Under the pieces are notes generated by a model. The model ran no database searches. It worked only from the letters and a program-made list of their open reading frames with translations, and was not told where the DNA came from. From contig QKEK01000308.1 in the NCBI GenBank assembly GCA_003251775.1, forward strand, positions 1-37,293: a DNA stretch of 37,293 bases, given 5' to 3'. Position 1 is the first letter of the stretch. Each line of letters begins with the position of its first letter. The position numbers and the translations under genes were made by a program. This DNA comes from Clostridia bacterium. Its GTDB lineage: Bacteria > Bacillota > Clostridia > DSM-8532 > SZUA-474. Shown here one piece after another: positions 1-8,105 of the stretch.

Positions 1-111
1 GAGGAATGTGGTTTTGAGTTGTTTGAGAAACGAACGTCAATCGGTCATAAACAACCAAACATGGAAAGTGACTGCTATTTCTGTTTTAGAAGGTATAGAA
101 ATATATCATAG
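1..111 (+). CDS. C-terminal end of an unidentified protein (partial)
   Basis: Frame 1 is open from the first base to a TAG at 109-111 and gives 36 residues, ending in an aromatic and cysteine-rich stretch (ESDCYFCFRRY). The CGFE...R pattern is reminiscent of the last strands of small methyltransferases, but this is too short to assign. The start lies outside the window. The next 109 bases have no gene; they are A/T-rich and lead to the ribosome binding site of the following gene. Confidence 0.45.
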   Translation, partial: EECGFELFEKRTSIGHKQPNMESDCYFCFRRYRNIS

Positions 112-220
112 CCATTAGTTCATTTGTTTCACAAAATAAACAAATTGCGTAGCACAAAAATTGTATTATTATAATACTAAATGTTAATATAATTTACGTA
201 CTCAGATAGGAGAAAAAATT

Positions 221-766
221 ATGAAACCAAATTATCCGTATCGGATAGACGAAGCAAATGGCACAGTTTACGCTTGGTTTATAAAAATGGAGTATCGAGG
301 TGGGGCTGTCACTTCGGATTTAGAGCCGAGGTTGATTTTATATGAAGACAAATATTACGAATTATATCAAAAGGTAGGAAATGATATTTTCGCCGATTAA
401 TTTCACAAATTACACAGCAATATACGTCAATTTTTCCCATTAGATGAAGTTCAAAAACGTGAAACTTATCTTTGGTTCGAAAACGATGAGCTTGTCGGAA
501 GCATTCGAATTTATCACAACAAGGATGAAAACTGATATGAAATCAAGAGGGTGATGGTTGTTCCGCAGTCTCAGGGCAAAGGATACGGGACTAAGTTATT
601 GAATTTTATTGTATCAAAACTTCAGCAAACTAATCGTACACCCATTCTTTTGACGGTTGCCGCTTGCAACGACAAAGCAGTTAAAATGTACGAAAAAATG
701 GGGTTTGTTCCAGTTAGCGAGGAAATGGACGAATGGAAAATCGGCGTTACAGTACCAGTATTATAA
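221..766 (+). pseudogene. GNAT-family N-acetyltransferase, interrupted by two in-frame stop codons
   Basis: ATG 221 follows a good ribosome binding site (AGGAGA, 9 bases upstream). The same reading frame runs to the TAA ending at 766 and would give about 181 residues, a normal GNAT size. It is broken by TAA at 398-400 and TGA at 533-535, with no frameshift. The part after the second stop contains the acetyl-CoA-binding motif A (VVPQSQGKGYGTKLL) and a typical end (AVKMYEKMGF). The part before it has the ENDELVGSIRIY strand expected just ahead of motif A. Other genes here use TGG for tryptophan and TGA as stop, so recoding is unlikely. The 59-residue N-terminal piece and a 71-residue piece from ATG 551 could still be translated, but neither is a complete fold. 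Confidence 0.8.
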
Positions 767-860
767 GAAGGTGTTTAGCTTCATAATATTAATAAGTGCA
801 TATCAGATAAAGATTTTCAGGTAAGATTATTAATATTTGATATGGGAGGAGTGTTATAAT

Positions 861-1427
861 TTGAGTAAGAATCCATATGAACAATTTCCACGTATTGTAG
901 CAGATGAAATAATATTAAGAAAAATAGTAGATTCGGACATTGACAGCCTTTATGAAATATATAGCAATGAAAAGCTGTTTCAATATTCTCCAGTAATGCT
1001 TAAAAAGAATAAAGATACTGTTGCAAATATGATAGGACATTTTGAAAGGGATTTTAATAAAAGAAAAGAGATATTTCTTGGAATTTGCTTGAATAGTGAT
1101 CCAGATAATATTGTTGGAGTAGCTGAAATGTTTGACTACTCAAAAGATGTTAATATGATAACAATTGGTTATAGATTAAATGACCGATTTTGGGCTAAGG
1201 GAATTGCCACAAGAACTGTTAAGGCAATGACGAATTACCTCTTTGAATATATTGGAATTAACCGCATACAAGCCTTTGTCATGCCAGAAAACATAAAATC
1301 GCATAATGTTTTACAAAGAAATGGTTTTATTAAAGAGGGAATAATTCGGCAAGGGTATGTTTGGAAGGGACATGGTGTTGTTGATTTAGTATTATATGCT
1401 TTGTTAAAGTCTGACACTACAAAATGA
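861..1427 (+). CDS. GNAT-family N-acetyltransferase, RimJ/RimL-like
   Basis: This 188-residue protein belongs to the acetyltransferase group that includes RimJ/RimL and spermidine or antibiotic acetyltransferases. It moves acetyl from acetyl-CoA to an amine; the substrate cannot be told from sequence. Visible features are the opening strand (IILRKIVDSDIDSLYEIY), the central RLNDRFWAKGIATRTVKAM motif A, and the C-terminal NVLQRNGFIKEGIIRQGY block, typical of this subgroup. The TTG at 861 is chosen because GGGAGGAG (844-851) sits 9 bases upstream; an earlier in-frame TTG at 837 has no such site. It lies 94 bases after the dead GNAT gene, but the two belong to different subfamilies, so they are not a recent duplication. 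It is probably intact. Confidence 0.85.
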   Translation: MSKNPYEQFPRIVADEIILRKIVDSDIDSLYEIYSNEKLFQYSPVMLKKNKDTVANMIGHFERDFNKRKEIFLGICLNSDPDNIVGVAEMFDYSKDVNMITIGYRLNDRFWAKGIATRTVKAMTNYLFEYIGINRIQAFVMPENIKSHNVLQRNGFIKEGIIRQGYVWKGHGVVDLVLYALLKSDTTK

Positions 1428-1831
1428 GTATAGGGAGGAGTGAGGAGTATACAGTCACAATATTAATTAACACTCCTATAGGTATACAGTTAAAAAATAT
1501 ATATTTTTTCTATATATTCACAATATAATGTTGAATATAGTAAATATATGGTGTATAATGTCTATAATTGAAATAAAATATGCTGAGTTGCAGGAAATTT
1601 AGTAACATAAATATGAGAATTTTAGTAATTAAAAATAAATAAGATTCTTATAATCCAAAAAAATATAGACATTTTAAGAATACAGATAAAAGTTATAATA
1701 AGAACCCTAAGTTGTCGACGCTATCAGAGATAGCGGACAACTTAAGAACCTTGTTGTTTGCACGATAAGAAAACTCATAATAAGAAAGGGGAATATACTA
1801 GAGCGTTTCGTTTTTAGTATAAAATATTCAG
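1428..1831. other. 404-bp intergenic region before the AOR gene
   Basis: No open frame with a start and ribosome binding site was seen. The region is very A/T-rich. AGGAGTG (about 1436) and CACTCCT (about 1472) form loosely spaced inverted arms soon after the GNAT stop and could be a poor terminator. The only strong structure is the hairpin element at 1700-1769. AAGAAAGGGG (about 1784-1793) would make a ribosome binding site but is about 40 bases from the next ATG, too far to serve it directly. Confidence 0.6.
1700..1769. repeat. Hairpin repeat element, copy 1 (partner at 28500-28566)
   Basis: An 8-bp stem AAGTTGTC/GACAACTT (1709-1716 with 1736-1743) encloses a GA bulge and a 7-bp stem CGCTATC/GATAGCG with loop AGA. 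It is followed by AAGAACCTTGTTGTTTGCAC. A second copy at 28500 has the same flanks, and its arms read GCTGTC/GACAGC, so a T-A pair here is a C-G pair there. It lies about 60 bp before the AOR start. The type is not one I recognise. Confidence 0.7.
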
Positions 1832-3880
1832 ATGGAAAAAACATGTTACGGTTATATGGGTAAAATTCTTTGGGTTGATTTAGACAACCATGAAATTACT
1901 GAGAGAGAAATTGATGAAAACGTATATCGTGAGTACCTTACAGGGTATGGTCTTGGAGTCAAAATAGTATATGACAATCAAAGACCAGGACTGTCCCCCT
2001 TGGACAAAGATAATGTTTTAGGTTTTATGAGTGGTATATTGACGGGCACAAAGGCATTTTTTTCAGGTCGATATTGTGTTGTCGGAAAGAGTCCCCTTAC
2101 TGGAACATGGGGAGATGCAAATAGTGGCGGACACTTTGCTCCTGGGATTAAAACAGCAGGTTTTGACGGCATATTTTTCGTCGGAAAAAGTGAATTGCCA
2201 GTATACTTACTTATTGATGGAGGAAGTATACGGTTGGAAAGCACGAAACAGTCAGACGGTTATGATTTGTGGGGAAAGACAACCCTTGAAACAGAAAATT
2301 ACTTATTGGCAAAGCATGGTGAAGGATTTAAGGTTTCGTGTATCGGACCTTCAGGTGAGAATCAGTCATTAATATCAGGAATCGTAACTGAAAGTGGTCG
2401 TTTAGCAGCTAGAAGCGGACTAGGTGCTCTTATGGGGTCAAAAAACTTAAAGGCATTATGTATTAACGGAACGAAAGACGTTAAGGTTTTTGATCAAGCA
2501 ACGATTATTAATAATAACAAAAAATTTGCAAAATCATTTAAAAAATTCAAAACACCACTTATTGATTATGTAGAATCTATGGCACCAACGTCTCCTTTTG
2601 GTTCTAAGGTTTTACACTTCCTTTTAGAAAATAATCTAATGAAGCCAACGGCTGAAGCTGATCGCTATGTGATGACCCACTGGGGAACAGCTGGTGTTGT
2701 TTCTTACAGTGCTGAGACAAATGATTCTCCTGTAAAGAATTGGATTGGCGACGGCATGAAAGATTTTCCTGCCAAAAAGTCAGGGAAGATTTCAAATAAT
2801 TCCGTAACCAAGCTACAACAGAAAAAGTACGGTTGTTATTGTTGCCCCATGAGATGCGGTGGTTATATGAAAAATAATGAAAATATAGATATTCATAAGC
2901 CCGAGTACGAAACCTTATGTGGATTTGGCACCTTAATAGAAGCGGATAACCTTGATAATATTATAGAAATCAACCATTTACTAAACTGTGCAGGCATGGA
3001 TACTATCAGTGCGGCAACGACGGTAGCTTGGGTATATGAGTTAGTTCAGCAAAACTTAATTGAGAAAGACAAATTCTTTGATTCAACCATTCAATGGTCT
3101 AATAACGATGGTGCCCTTAATCTAGTTAAACTAATGATTTCTGCAGAAGGTATAGGCAATTATCTTCGCCACGGTATCCGAGTTGGGGCAGAAGAATTAA
3201 TTAAGAACGGATACATAAAAGAAAGCAATAGAGTACAAGCTTTGTCTTGCGGTATGGTAATTCAAGGTCAGGAACTTCCAATGCACGATCCTCGAAAGGT
3301 CAGTACTATTGGTGCTGGCTTAGGTGTTGGTTATGAGGCAGAACCTACTCCTGGAAGACATACTTCTACTTTAAGCGGAGCAGACTACTATAAGGAGCAG
3401 GAAGCCAAGAAGAAAACATATCACTTACATCCTTTAAGAAATCAAACCAATCTACCTCAGAAAGACAATATAGGAGAGAGCTTAAAAACCGACAGTTGCT
3501 TTATGGACTTAATTAACGGATTAGGTATGTGTGCTTTTGGCTTTGGTGGTGATGTTAATTTACCACTTATAGAATACATAAATTCCGCTACTGGATGGGA
3601 CTATGACTTTGACTACTATATGACTTGTGCTCAGAGAATCAAAACACTAAGGCATTCTTTTAATATAAGAGAAGGAATTGATGTGAAAAACATCAGATTA
3701 CCTGAAAGAATACGTGCGGGTATTGAGGATTATGAAAACATGTCATTCCAAGAGGTTAAAGATTCCTATTTTGATGCTATGTCTTATGATCCTGACACTT
3801 TAAAGCCAACAATCAGCATCTTAAAGGAATTAAATCTTGACTATATTATTAAAGATTTATATGGAGAAGAGGTTCAATGA
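1832..3880 (+). CDS. Aldehyde:ferredoxin oxidoreductase (tungsten/molybdenum pterin enzyme)
   Basis: This 682-residue cytoplasmic enzyme belongs to the AOR family, which oxidises aldehydes to carboxylic acids and passes electrons to ferredoxin, using a tungsto- or molybdo-bispterin and one [4Fe-4S] cluster. The N-terminus has the family opening (GYMGKILWVDL, then GYGLGVKIVYD). The pterin-binding region ends in MGSKNLKAL. Cluster ligands are C335-x2-C338-x3-C342 (CYCCPMRC), with the fourth cysteine probably C567 (GLGMCAFG). It is slightly longer than the roughly 610 residues of classical AORs. The ATG at 1832 fits the family N-terminus, but no strong ribosome binding site precedes it. The stop overlaps the next start by 4 bases (ATGA), so translation is coupled to the lysoplasmalogenase gene. 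The exact aldehyde is unknown; the partner suggests a fatty aldehyde. No cofactor-synthesis or tungstate-transport genes are seen nearby. Confidence 0.9.
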   Translation: MEKTCYGYMGKILWVDLDNHEITEREIDENVYREYLTGYGLGVKIVYDNQRPGLSPLDKDNVLGFMSGILTGTKAFFSGRYCVVGKSPLTGTWGDANSGGHFAPGIKTAGFDGIFFVGKSELPVYLLIDGGSIRLESTKQSDGYDLWGKTTLETENYLLAKHGEGFKVSCIGPSGENQSLISGIVTESGRLAARSGLGALMGSKNLKALCINGTKDVKVFDQATIINNNKKFAKSFKKFKTPLIDYVESMAPTSPFGSKVLHFLLENNLMKPTAEADRYVMTHWGTAGVVSYSAETNDSPVKNWIGDGMKDFPAKKSGKISNNSVTKLQQKKYGCYCCPMRCGGYMKNNENIDIHKPEYETLCGFGTLIEADNLDNIIEINHLLNCAGMDTISAATTVAWVYELVQQNLIEKDKFFDSTIQWSNNDGALNLVKLMISAEGIGNYLRHGIRVGAEELIKNGYIKESNRVQALSCGMVIQGQELPMHDPRKVSTIGAGLGVGYEAEPTPGRHTSTLSGADYYKEQEAKKKTYHLHPLRNQTNLPQKDNIGESLKTDSCFMDLINGLGMCAFGFGGDVNLPLIEYINSATGWDYDFDYYMTCAQRIKTLRHSFNIREGIDVKNIRLPERIRAGIEDYENMSFQEVKDSYFDAMSYDPDTLKPTISILKELNLDYIIKDLYGEEVQ

Positions 3881-4617
3881 AGTATATCCTTGTTGTAATT
3901 TTTATTGTTATATCTATTTTGAATATTTATAGCCAAAAGGTATCATCAAAAAGTGATAGTGTAATCAAATATTGGATTAGAGAGATTACAAAACCACTGA
4001 TTATGCCACTGCTTACACTTATTTATATTAGTTTTGCAAAGGTCATTCAGCCTTTATTGATTCTTGCTTTCATATTTGGATGGCTAGGGGATAATGCCTT
4101 AATGCTTCATATCAAAAAGTACAAGAAGGCTTTATTATCTTCGACAGATGTAGACGATACACTCCCTATGGTTCTAGGTATGTTATTTTTTGCATGTGGG
4201 CATATCTCATACATAATTTTATTCTTACAGGATGTGAAACTGGCATCAATATCGGTCTTGGATATAAGCGTTTATGGGATTTATATTGTATTTGCTTTAA
4301 TAATGTTTAGATATTTAACTTCTCACGGTTTATTAAAAGCGGGAAATAATATCTCTGATAAGCTTCGATTAGTAATGAAAATCGGAGTAGTCATTTATAT
4401 GATAGCCCTTACATTAATGAGCTATACATCTTTTTTAAGATACATAAATATTAAGAGTAGCCTGACATTAATCGGTTATATCGGAACAATCTTGTTTGTT
4501 TCATCAGACACAACGCTGTCTATTAAGATGCTAGGGCAGAATGACAAAATGTCTGAACGCTATATTATGGCTAGTTATATCGTTGCTCAAACTTTTATTA
4601 TGATGAGTTATCTTTAA
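3877..4617 (+). CDS. YhhN/TMEM86-family membrane protein, probable lysoplasmalogenase
   Basis: This 246-residue protein has about eight hydrophobic segments and matches the YhhN/TMEM86 family, whose studied members hydrolyse the vinyl-ether bond of lysoplasmalogens to a fatty aldehyde and a glycerophospho-head group. Family signatures are TKPLIMPLL near residue 40, the acidic motif FGWLGDNALM (about residues 67-76), and FFACGHISYIILF (about 109-121). The aspartate in GWLGD is a conserved residue of the family. The start ATG overlaps the AOR stop (ATGA), giving a two-gene operon in which an aldehyde-producing enzyme is coupled to an aldehyde-oxidising one. The family call is firm; the substrate is inferred from the family. 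A weak GC stem (CCCCT...AGGGG, about 4632-4657) follows the gene. Confidence 0.82.
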   Translation: MKYILVVIFIVISILNIYSQKVSSKSDSVIKYWIREITKPLIMPLLTLIYISFAKVIQPLLILAFIFGWLGDNALMLHIKKYKKALLSSTDVDDTLPMVLGMLFFACGHISYIILFLQDVKLASISVLDISVYGIYIVFALIMFRYLTSHGLLKAGNNISDKLRLVMKIGVVIYMIALTLMSYTSFLRYINIKSSLTLIGYIGTILFVSSDTTLSIKMLGQNDKMSERYIMASYIVAQTFIMMSYL

Positions 4618-4703
4618 GGTTATCTAAAAGCCCCTGCATCATTTTAAAATAAGGGGAAATCAATAGTATGATTTATAAATAGCAAAATAAGGCAGAATAA
4701 TTA

Positions 4704-4732
4704 TTGACACATTATATTCTATTATATAAAAT
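4704..4732 (+). promoter_or_regulatory. Sigma-A type promoter before the helicase remnant
   Basis: TTGACA (4704-4709), a 17-base spacer and TAAAAT (4727-4732), about 75 bases before the ATG at 4809. The match to the consensus is good. Confidence 0.6.
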
Positions 4733-4808
4733 AAATTCATGTCTTTATTTGTAATTATAATGAGTAAAATAAACTGATGTTTAGATAACAAAAAGGTATT
4801 GGTGATAT

Positions 4809-5135
4809 ATGAATAATAAAACAGTTGAAATTACTAAATATTTGAGAAGTACAGTAGCTGCTAGAGTAAATAAAAGTATTGAATTTAAAGATAAGAGCTT
4901 CTTTAATATAACATATAGTGATATGCTTAGTGGGAATATAGATACTTCTATATTTGATGAATTAGAAAAAGATATAAATACTAGTAAAGATATTGATTGC
5001 ATAGAGGTTATTATAATAGGAAAAACCATTAGAATGCTCTTTGATGCTCAAGAAAAAGTAAGTAGTGATTTTGACGATTTATCTGGGATTTATTATATTC
5101 CTGCTAAGCTCTCTAAAGAAGGTAAATTATATTAA
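4809..5135 (+). pseudogene. N-terminal fragment of a superfamily 1 helicase-like protein
   Basis: This 108-residue frame (ATG 4809, weak GGTGAT site upstream) stops at TAA 5133-5135. The end (GIYYIPAKLSKEGKL) resembles a linker that should lead into more protein. The C-terminal helicase portion begins 20 bases later in another frame, which is open from 5126. No helicase motif is present. IIIGKT near residues 69-74 is not a Walker A because the leading glycine is missing. I read this piece and the next as the two ends of one gene that lost the segment with motifs I and Ia. A free-standing small gene coupled to the next one is the alternative. Confidence 0.55.
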
Positions 5136-5155
5136 ATATAGACCAATGTAAATCT

Positions 5156-6853
5156 TTGTTACATGAAAGACTACTAAAAGTTAATACGCTAAGGATTGAG
5201 ATTTTAGATTTATCTAGCAAATTAGTTAAATTAAACTTAAATGGAACGAGTATAGAAAACCATATAAATAATATTGAGATAGATATGAGTAAGCTAGTAA
5301 AAGAGAAAAATACAAAATCTAAGAGAGTAGAGGAATGGTTAACCCACTTTAAGTCTTTACCAATATTGTATAAAATATTTAGATTTATTAAATTTATAAA
5401 AAGAAAAATAAGAGCGAAAAATAGAATATTTATGAATTTAGAGGAGTTTAAATATATTAAGGAATCTATGACATATGAAGAAATTGAGGAAGTTTATAGT
5501 TTAATAATAAAGCAAATATTAGTAGATTACTACGAATTAGAAGAGAAGCTTAATAATGTTAAAGAAATATATAGACAGTATAATGAGTATGATAAGGTAT
5601 TAAGAGCGTTTAATATTGACATAAGGGAAAAAATGAATATTGCTTTAACCTCAGATAGAACTTTAGATGAAATGAATAAACTCATTGATACAACTCTTAG
5701 GTATATTGAATTTTGGTTGGCTGTACATTATTATGAGTGTAGATGGCTTACTGGAGAAGAACAATTAACCGAAGAGCAAAAAGGGAAAAATTACAAAAAC
5801 GTAATTGACCAATTATTTAATCGATTAAGTATGATAACACCGTGTTACGTAATGACATTTTATAAAATGCCTTACGAGTTTAAATATTACATAAAAGACA
5901 AAGGGAATAGCTTTCTATATAACAAGATTGATCTTCTTATTGTTGATGAAGCGGGACAGGTATCTCCTGAGGTTGCGGCTTGTTCATTTTCACTTGCAAA
6001 AAAAGCTTTAGTGGTTGGAGATGTACATCAGGTTGAACCAGTATGGGGTGTTAATTCTGCTTTAGATATAGCCTTAGCTATTGAGAATAAGGTTATTAGT
6101 AATATTTATGAATTTAAACAGTTAGAAGATTGTGGTCTTAATGCCTCTGAATCATGTGTAATGAAAGTAGCCTCAAAAAGGTGTAAATATAGCAAATATG
6201 AGGATGGCGGATTATTCTTATGTGAGCATAGAAGATGCTATAACGAAATAATAGATTATTGCAATAAATTAGTTTGCAAATTAAGATTAGATCCAAGGAG
6301 AGGTATGGGCATTTCAGATAAAGCTTATTTATTAAAAGATATACCACATATGGGGCATATGCAGATAAGCACTATGAACTCACAGCAAAGAGGCACTAGT
6401 CGGTATAACATAAATGAGGTAAGAGCAATAGCAGAATGGATTAATAGTAATTACAATAAAATTAGAAGTGCTTATTCTAATGAAGACGAGAAAAATCTAA
6501 TTGGAATTATAACTCCATTTAAAGCACAAGAAAACTTAATGAGAAAAGAATTTAGTCAGCTTCTACATAATGACATAAGAAAAAATATTAGTTTTGGTAC
6601 TATACATACATTTCAAGGGGCTGAAAGACGTATTATTATAATGTCAACGGTATATGGCAGTTTAGATGGATGCTATTTTATTAATATGAATAAGAGCTTA
6701 TTAAATGTAGCTGTTTCTCGTGCAAAAGATAGTTTCCTAGTTTTTGGTGATATGAATTGTATGGATAAAACTGTAAATTCTCCAAGTGGATTGTTGCGGG
6801 AGCTTGTAGTAGGTAATCGGATTGATAATAATATAGAACAATACATACAGTGA
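5156..6853 (+). pseudogene. C-terminal part of a UPF1-like superfamily 1 helicase, P-loop missing
   Basis: The frame gives 565 residues from TTG 5156 (no clear ribosome binding site; the frame is open from 5126). Residues 1-150 look like a coiled coil. Then come motif II (VDEAGQ, D264), motif III-like VVGDVHQVEP, the CEHRRC block, motif V region GTIHTFQGAERR, and motif VI (LLNVAVSRAKDSFLVFGD). These are the nucleic-acid helicase motifs of the UPF1/DNA2-like group. Motif I (GxxGxGKT), which binds ATP phosphate, is absent here and in the preceding 108-residue frame, so the protein cannot be a normal ATPase. An internal deletion of a longer gene is the simplest explanation. All remaining motifs are well kept, so the deletion is recent or the product has another use. 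Confidence 0.7.
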
Positions 6854-6942
6854 TAAGAGGTTGTGATAAAGATATTGAAAATTTTAAGAGACCGCATTTT
6901 TGCAATCCTTTTTTATCTCTTTATTTCGTAGACTAACTTAAA

Positions 6943-6973
6943 AAACCGTCTAAGAATTATTCTAAGACGGTTT
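6943..6973 (-). terminator. Terminator between convergent genes
   Basis: Nine-bp arms AAACCGTCT/AGACGGTTT, extended inward by AGAA/TTCT across one mismatch. Read on the minus strand the stem runs into TTTTTT, so it best serves the secreted-protein gene. It may also stop the helicase transcript. Confidence 0.8.
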
Positions 6974-6998
6974 ATCATACGTTATACATTGCCAATAT

Positions 6999-7340
6999 TT
7001 ACCTATCAGGACAGTCAGGATTTGAATGGCTTTCCCATGTGCCTGAGTTACTAATTCTTAAATTACCACATTTAGTGCAGTTATGACGATATTCTGTCCA
7101 TCTTGTATAAATATAACATGAATTACTTACACGTACCGGTATATATTCTGGTGGATTTGTGTCTGGAATTAATCTCCACTCGTAAGTATCAAAATGATGA
7201 CAACTTTTAAGCTCAGAATGTTCTATTATTTGATTTGGTAGTGTAGGGTAGGTATGGTCGCAGAATGTTGCATATGATGTAGAACACATACCTAGCACAA
7301 AGGTCAATGTTAAAGCAAGAATAATAATTTTCTTTTTCAT
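6999..7340 (-). CDS. Small secreted cysteine/histidine-containing protein of unknown function
   Basis: A 113-residue protein with a clear signal peptide (KKK, then about 17 hydrophobic residues, then TSYA before the likely cleavage near residue 24). The mature part has six cysteines and several histidines (CDH, SCHHF, NCTKCGN, DCPD), including one C-x2-C pair that could bind zinc or form a disulfide. ATG 7340 is preferred over ATG 7358 because AAAGGAGG lies 7 bases before it. It is transcribed toward the terminator at 6943-6973. Another short secreted peptide gene lies just upstream on the same strand. I do not recognise a named family. Confidence 0.75.
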   Translation of the reverse strand: MKKKIIILALTLTFVLGMCSTSYATFCDHTYPTLPNQIIEHSELKSCHHFDTYEWRLIPDTNPPEYIPVRVSNSCYIYTRWTEYRHNCTKCGNLRISNSGTWESHSNPDCPDR

Positions 7341-7441
7341 GCCAGTGCCTCCTTTCATAAATACTTTTCACTAGAAACCACATGCATATAGTTACTAGAA
7401 TATATAAAATTAATTTTATAACTGTAAAACATATTAATTCA

Positions 7442-7573
7442 CTAGATGTATAATGTATTAACCGTAACTGTAGCAGGATGTGCTAAGCCTGTTGCATTTG
7501 ATATAGTACAATAAAAAACAAGCGTAAGAAGTACCATAATAGTCAAAATTCTTAGACATATAGATTTTTTCAT
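7442..7573 (-). CDS. Short secreted peptide, 43 residues
   Basis: ATG 7573 is preceded by AAAAGGA about 9 bases upstream and opens a 43-residue frame ending with TAG at 7442-7444. It begins MKKS, has a strongly hydrophobic core (ILTIMVLLTLVFYC), then a likely signal-peptidase site (SNATG), leaving only about 15 residues of mature peptide. It resembles the start of the neighbouring secreted-protein gene in layout. It could be a genuine tiny exported peptide or the surviving 5' end of a longer gene cut off by rearrangement. Confidence 0.5.
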   Translation of the reverse strand: MKKSICLRILTIMVLLTLVFYCTISNATGLAHPATVTVNTLYI

Positions 7574-7627
7574 ATAAACACGGTCCTTTTATATAGTTAT
7601 TTTAATTATAATTCAAAAATTGAGATT

Positions 7628-7656
7628 GAGAAGGTCTAAAAAAATTAGACCTTCTC
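7628..7656. terminator. Perfect 12-bp inverted repeat, probable terminator
   Basis: GAGAAGGTCTAA (7628-7639) and TTAGACCTTCTC (7645-7656) are separated by five A. On the minus strand the loop is U-rich, but no strong U tract follows the stem. It overlaps the stop codon of the IS66 scrap, so it may be the natural end of that transposase transcript. Confidence 0.6.
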
Positions 7657-7774
7657 AAAAATAATTCATAGGGTTAAGTCCATTTTCTTTTGCTGTCTCA
7701 ACAATACTATAAATAATGGCACTAGCTTGTGCTCCACGCAATGTATCAGTAAATAAAGAGTTTTTTCTGCTTCA
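7655..7774 (-). pseudogene. IS66-family transposase (TnpC), C-terminal scrap
   Basis: One minus-strand frame, ending with TGA at 7655-7657, encodes about 38 residues matching the conserved end of IS66 TnpC: RKN-LFTDT followed by RGAQASAIIYSIVETAKENG and LNP. The frame is closed by a stop just upstream, so no further transposase remains. The last residues (MNYF) break off where IS66 proteins normally continue for some tens of residues. It shows that an IS66 element was once here. Confidence 0.75.
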
Positions 7775-7916
7775 AGAATAGAAAGCACATCAAAGGTAAT
7801 TAGCCTTTGGTGTGTAAATGTATTTTTGAGAAATTGATAAATATTAATAAACATTAATAAACATGTACGTTATAGGACAAACCGTATTATCAATATACTT
7901 TAGTGGGGTGGTTTTT

Positions 7917-8078
7917 TTGATTAAGTTAACGCGTAACGCAACCGATACACATGAAAAAGAGAATGAGTACAAAAATGGCTCAGTTACATTCATAATTCAA
8001 AGAGAGTATTCAGGAGACAAAAAGCTAGGAGATATTATTGGGGACATGGTTCTTAAAAAAGTAGTCACATATCAGTAA
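7917..8078 (+). CDS. Small protein upstream of the serine recombinase
   Basis: A 53-residue, charged protein without a signal peptide. TTG 7917 is preferred because GGGGTGG lies 6 bases upstream; the frame is also open from ATG 7863, which has no such site. The central strand-like part (GSVTFIIQREYSGDKKLGDII) recalls small transposon-encoded proteins (TnpW-like) found beside clostridial serine recombinases. That resemblance is weak and partly rests on position, 128 bases before the recombinase gene. It may regulate or accompany the recombinase. Confidence 0.5.
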   Translation: MIKLTRNATDTHEKENEYKNGSVTFIIQREYSGDKKLGDIIGDMVLKKVVTYQ

Positions 8079-8105
8079 ACATATGTAGAGTTAATTGCGT
8101 TATTG

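Noticed and set aside
5015-5033. GKT triplet in the 108-residue N-terminal helicase fragment as a Walker A
   Set aside because: The required glycine four residues before GKT is missing and hydrophobic residues (VIII) stand there instead, so it is not a P-loop.
7666-7854. 62-residue minus-strand frame with start near 7854
   Set aside because: It overlaps the IS66 scrap in a different frame and encodes nothing recognisable, while the other frame matches TnpC.
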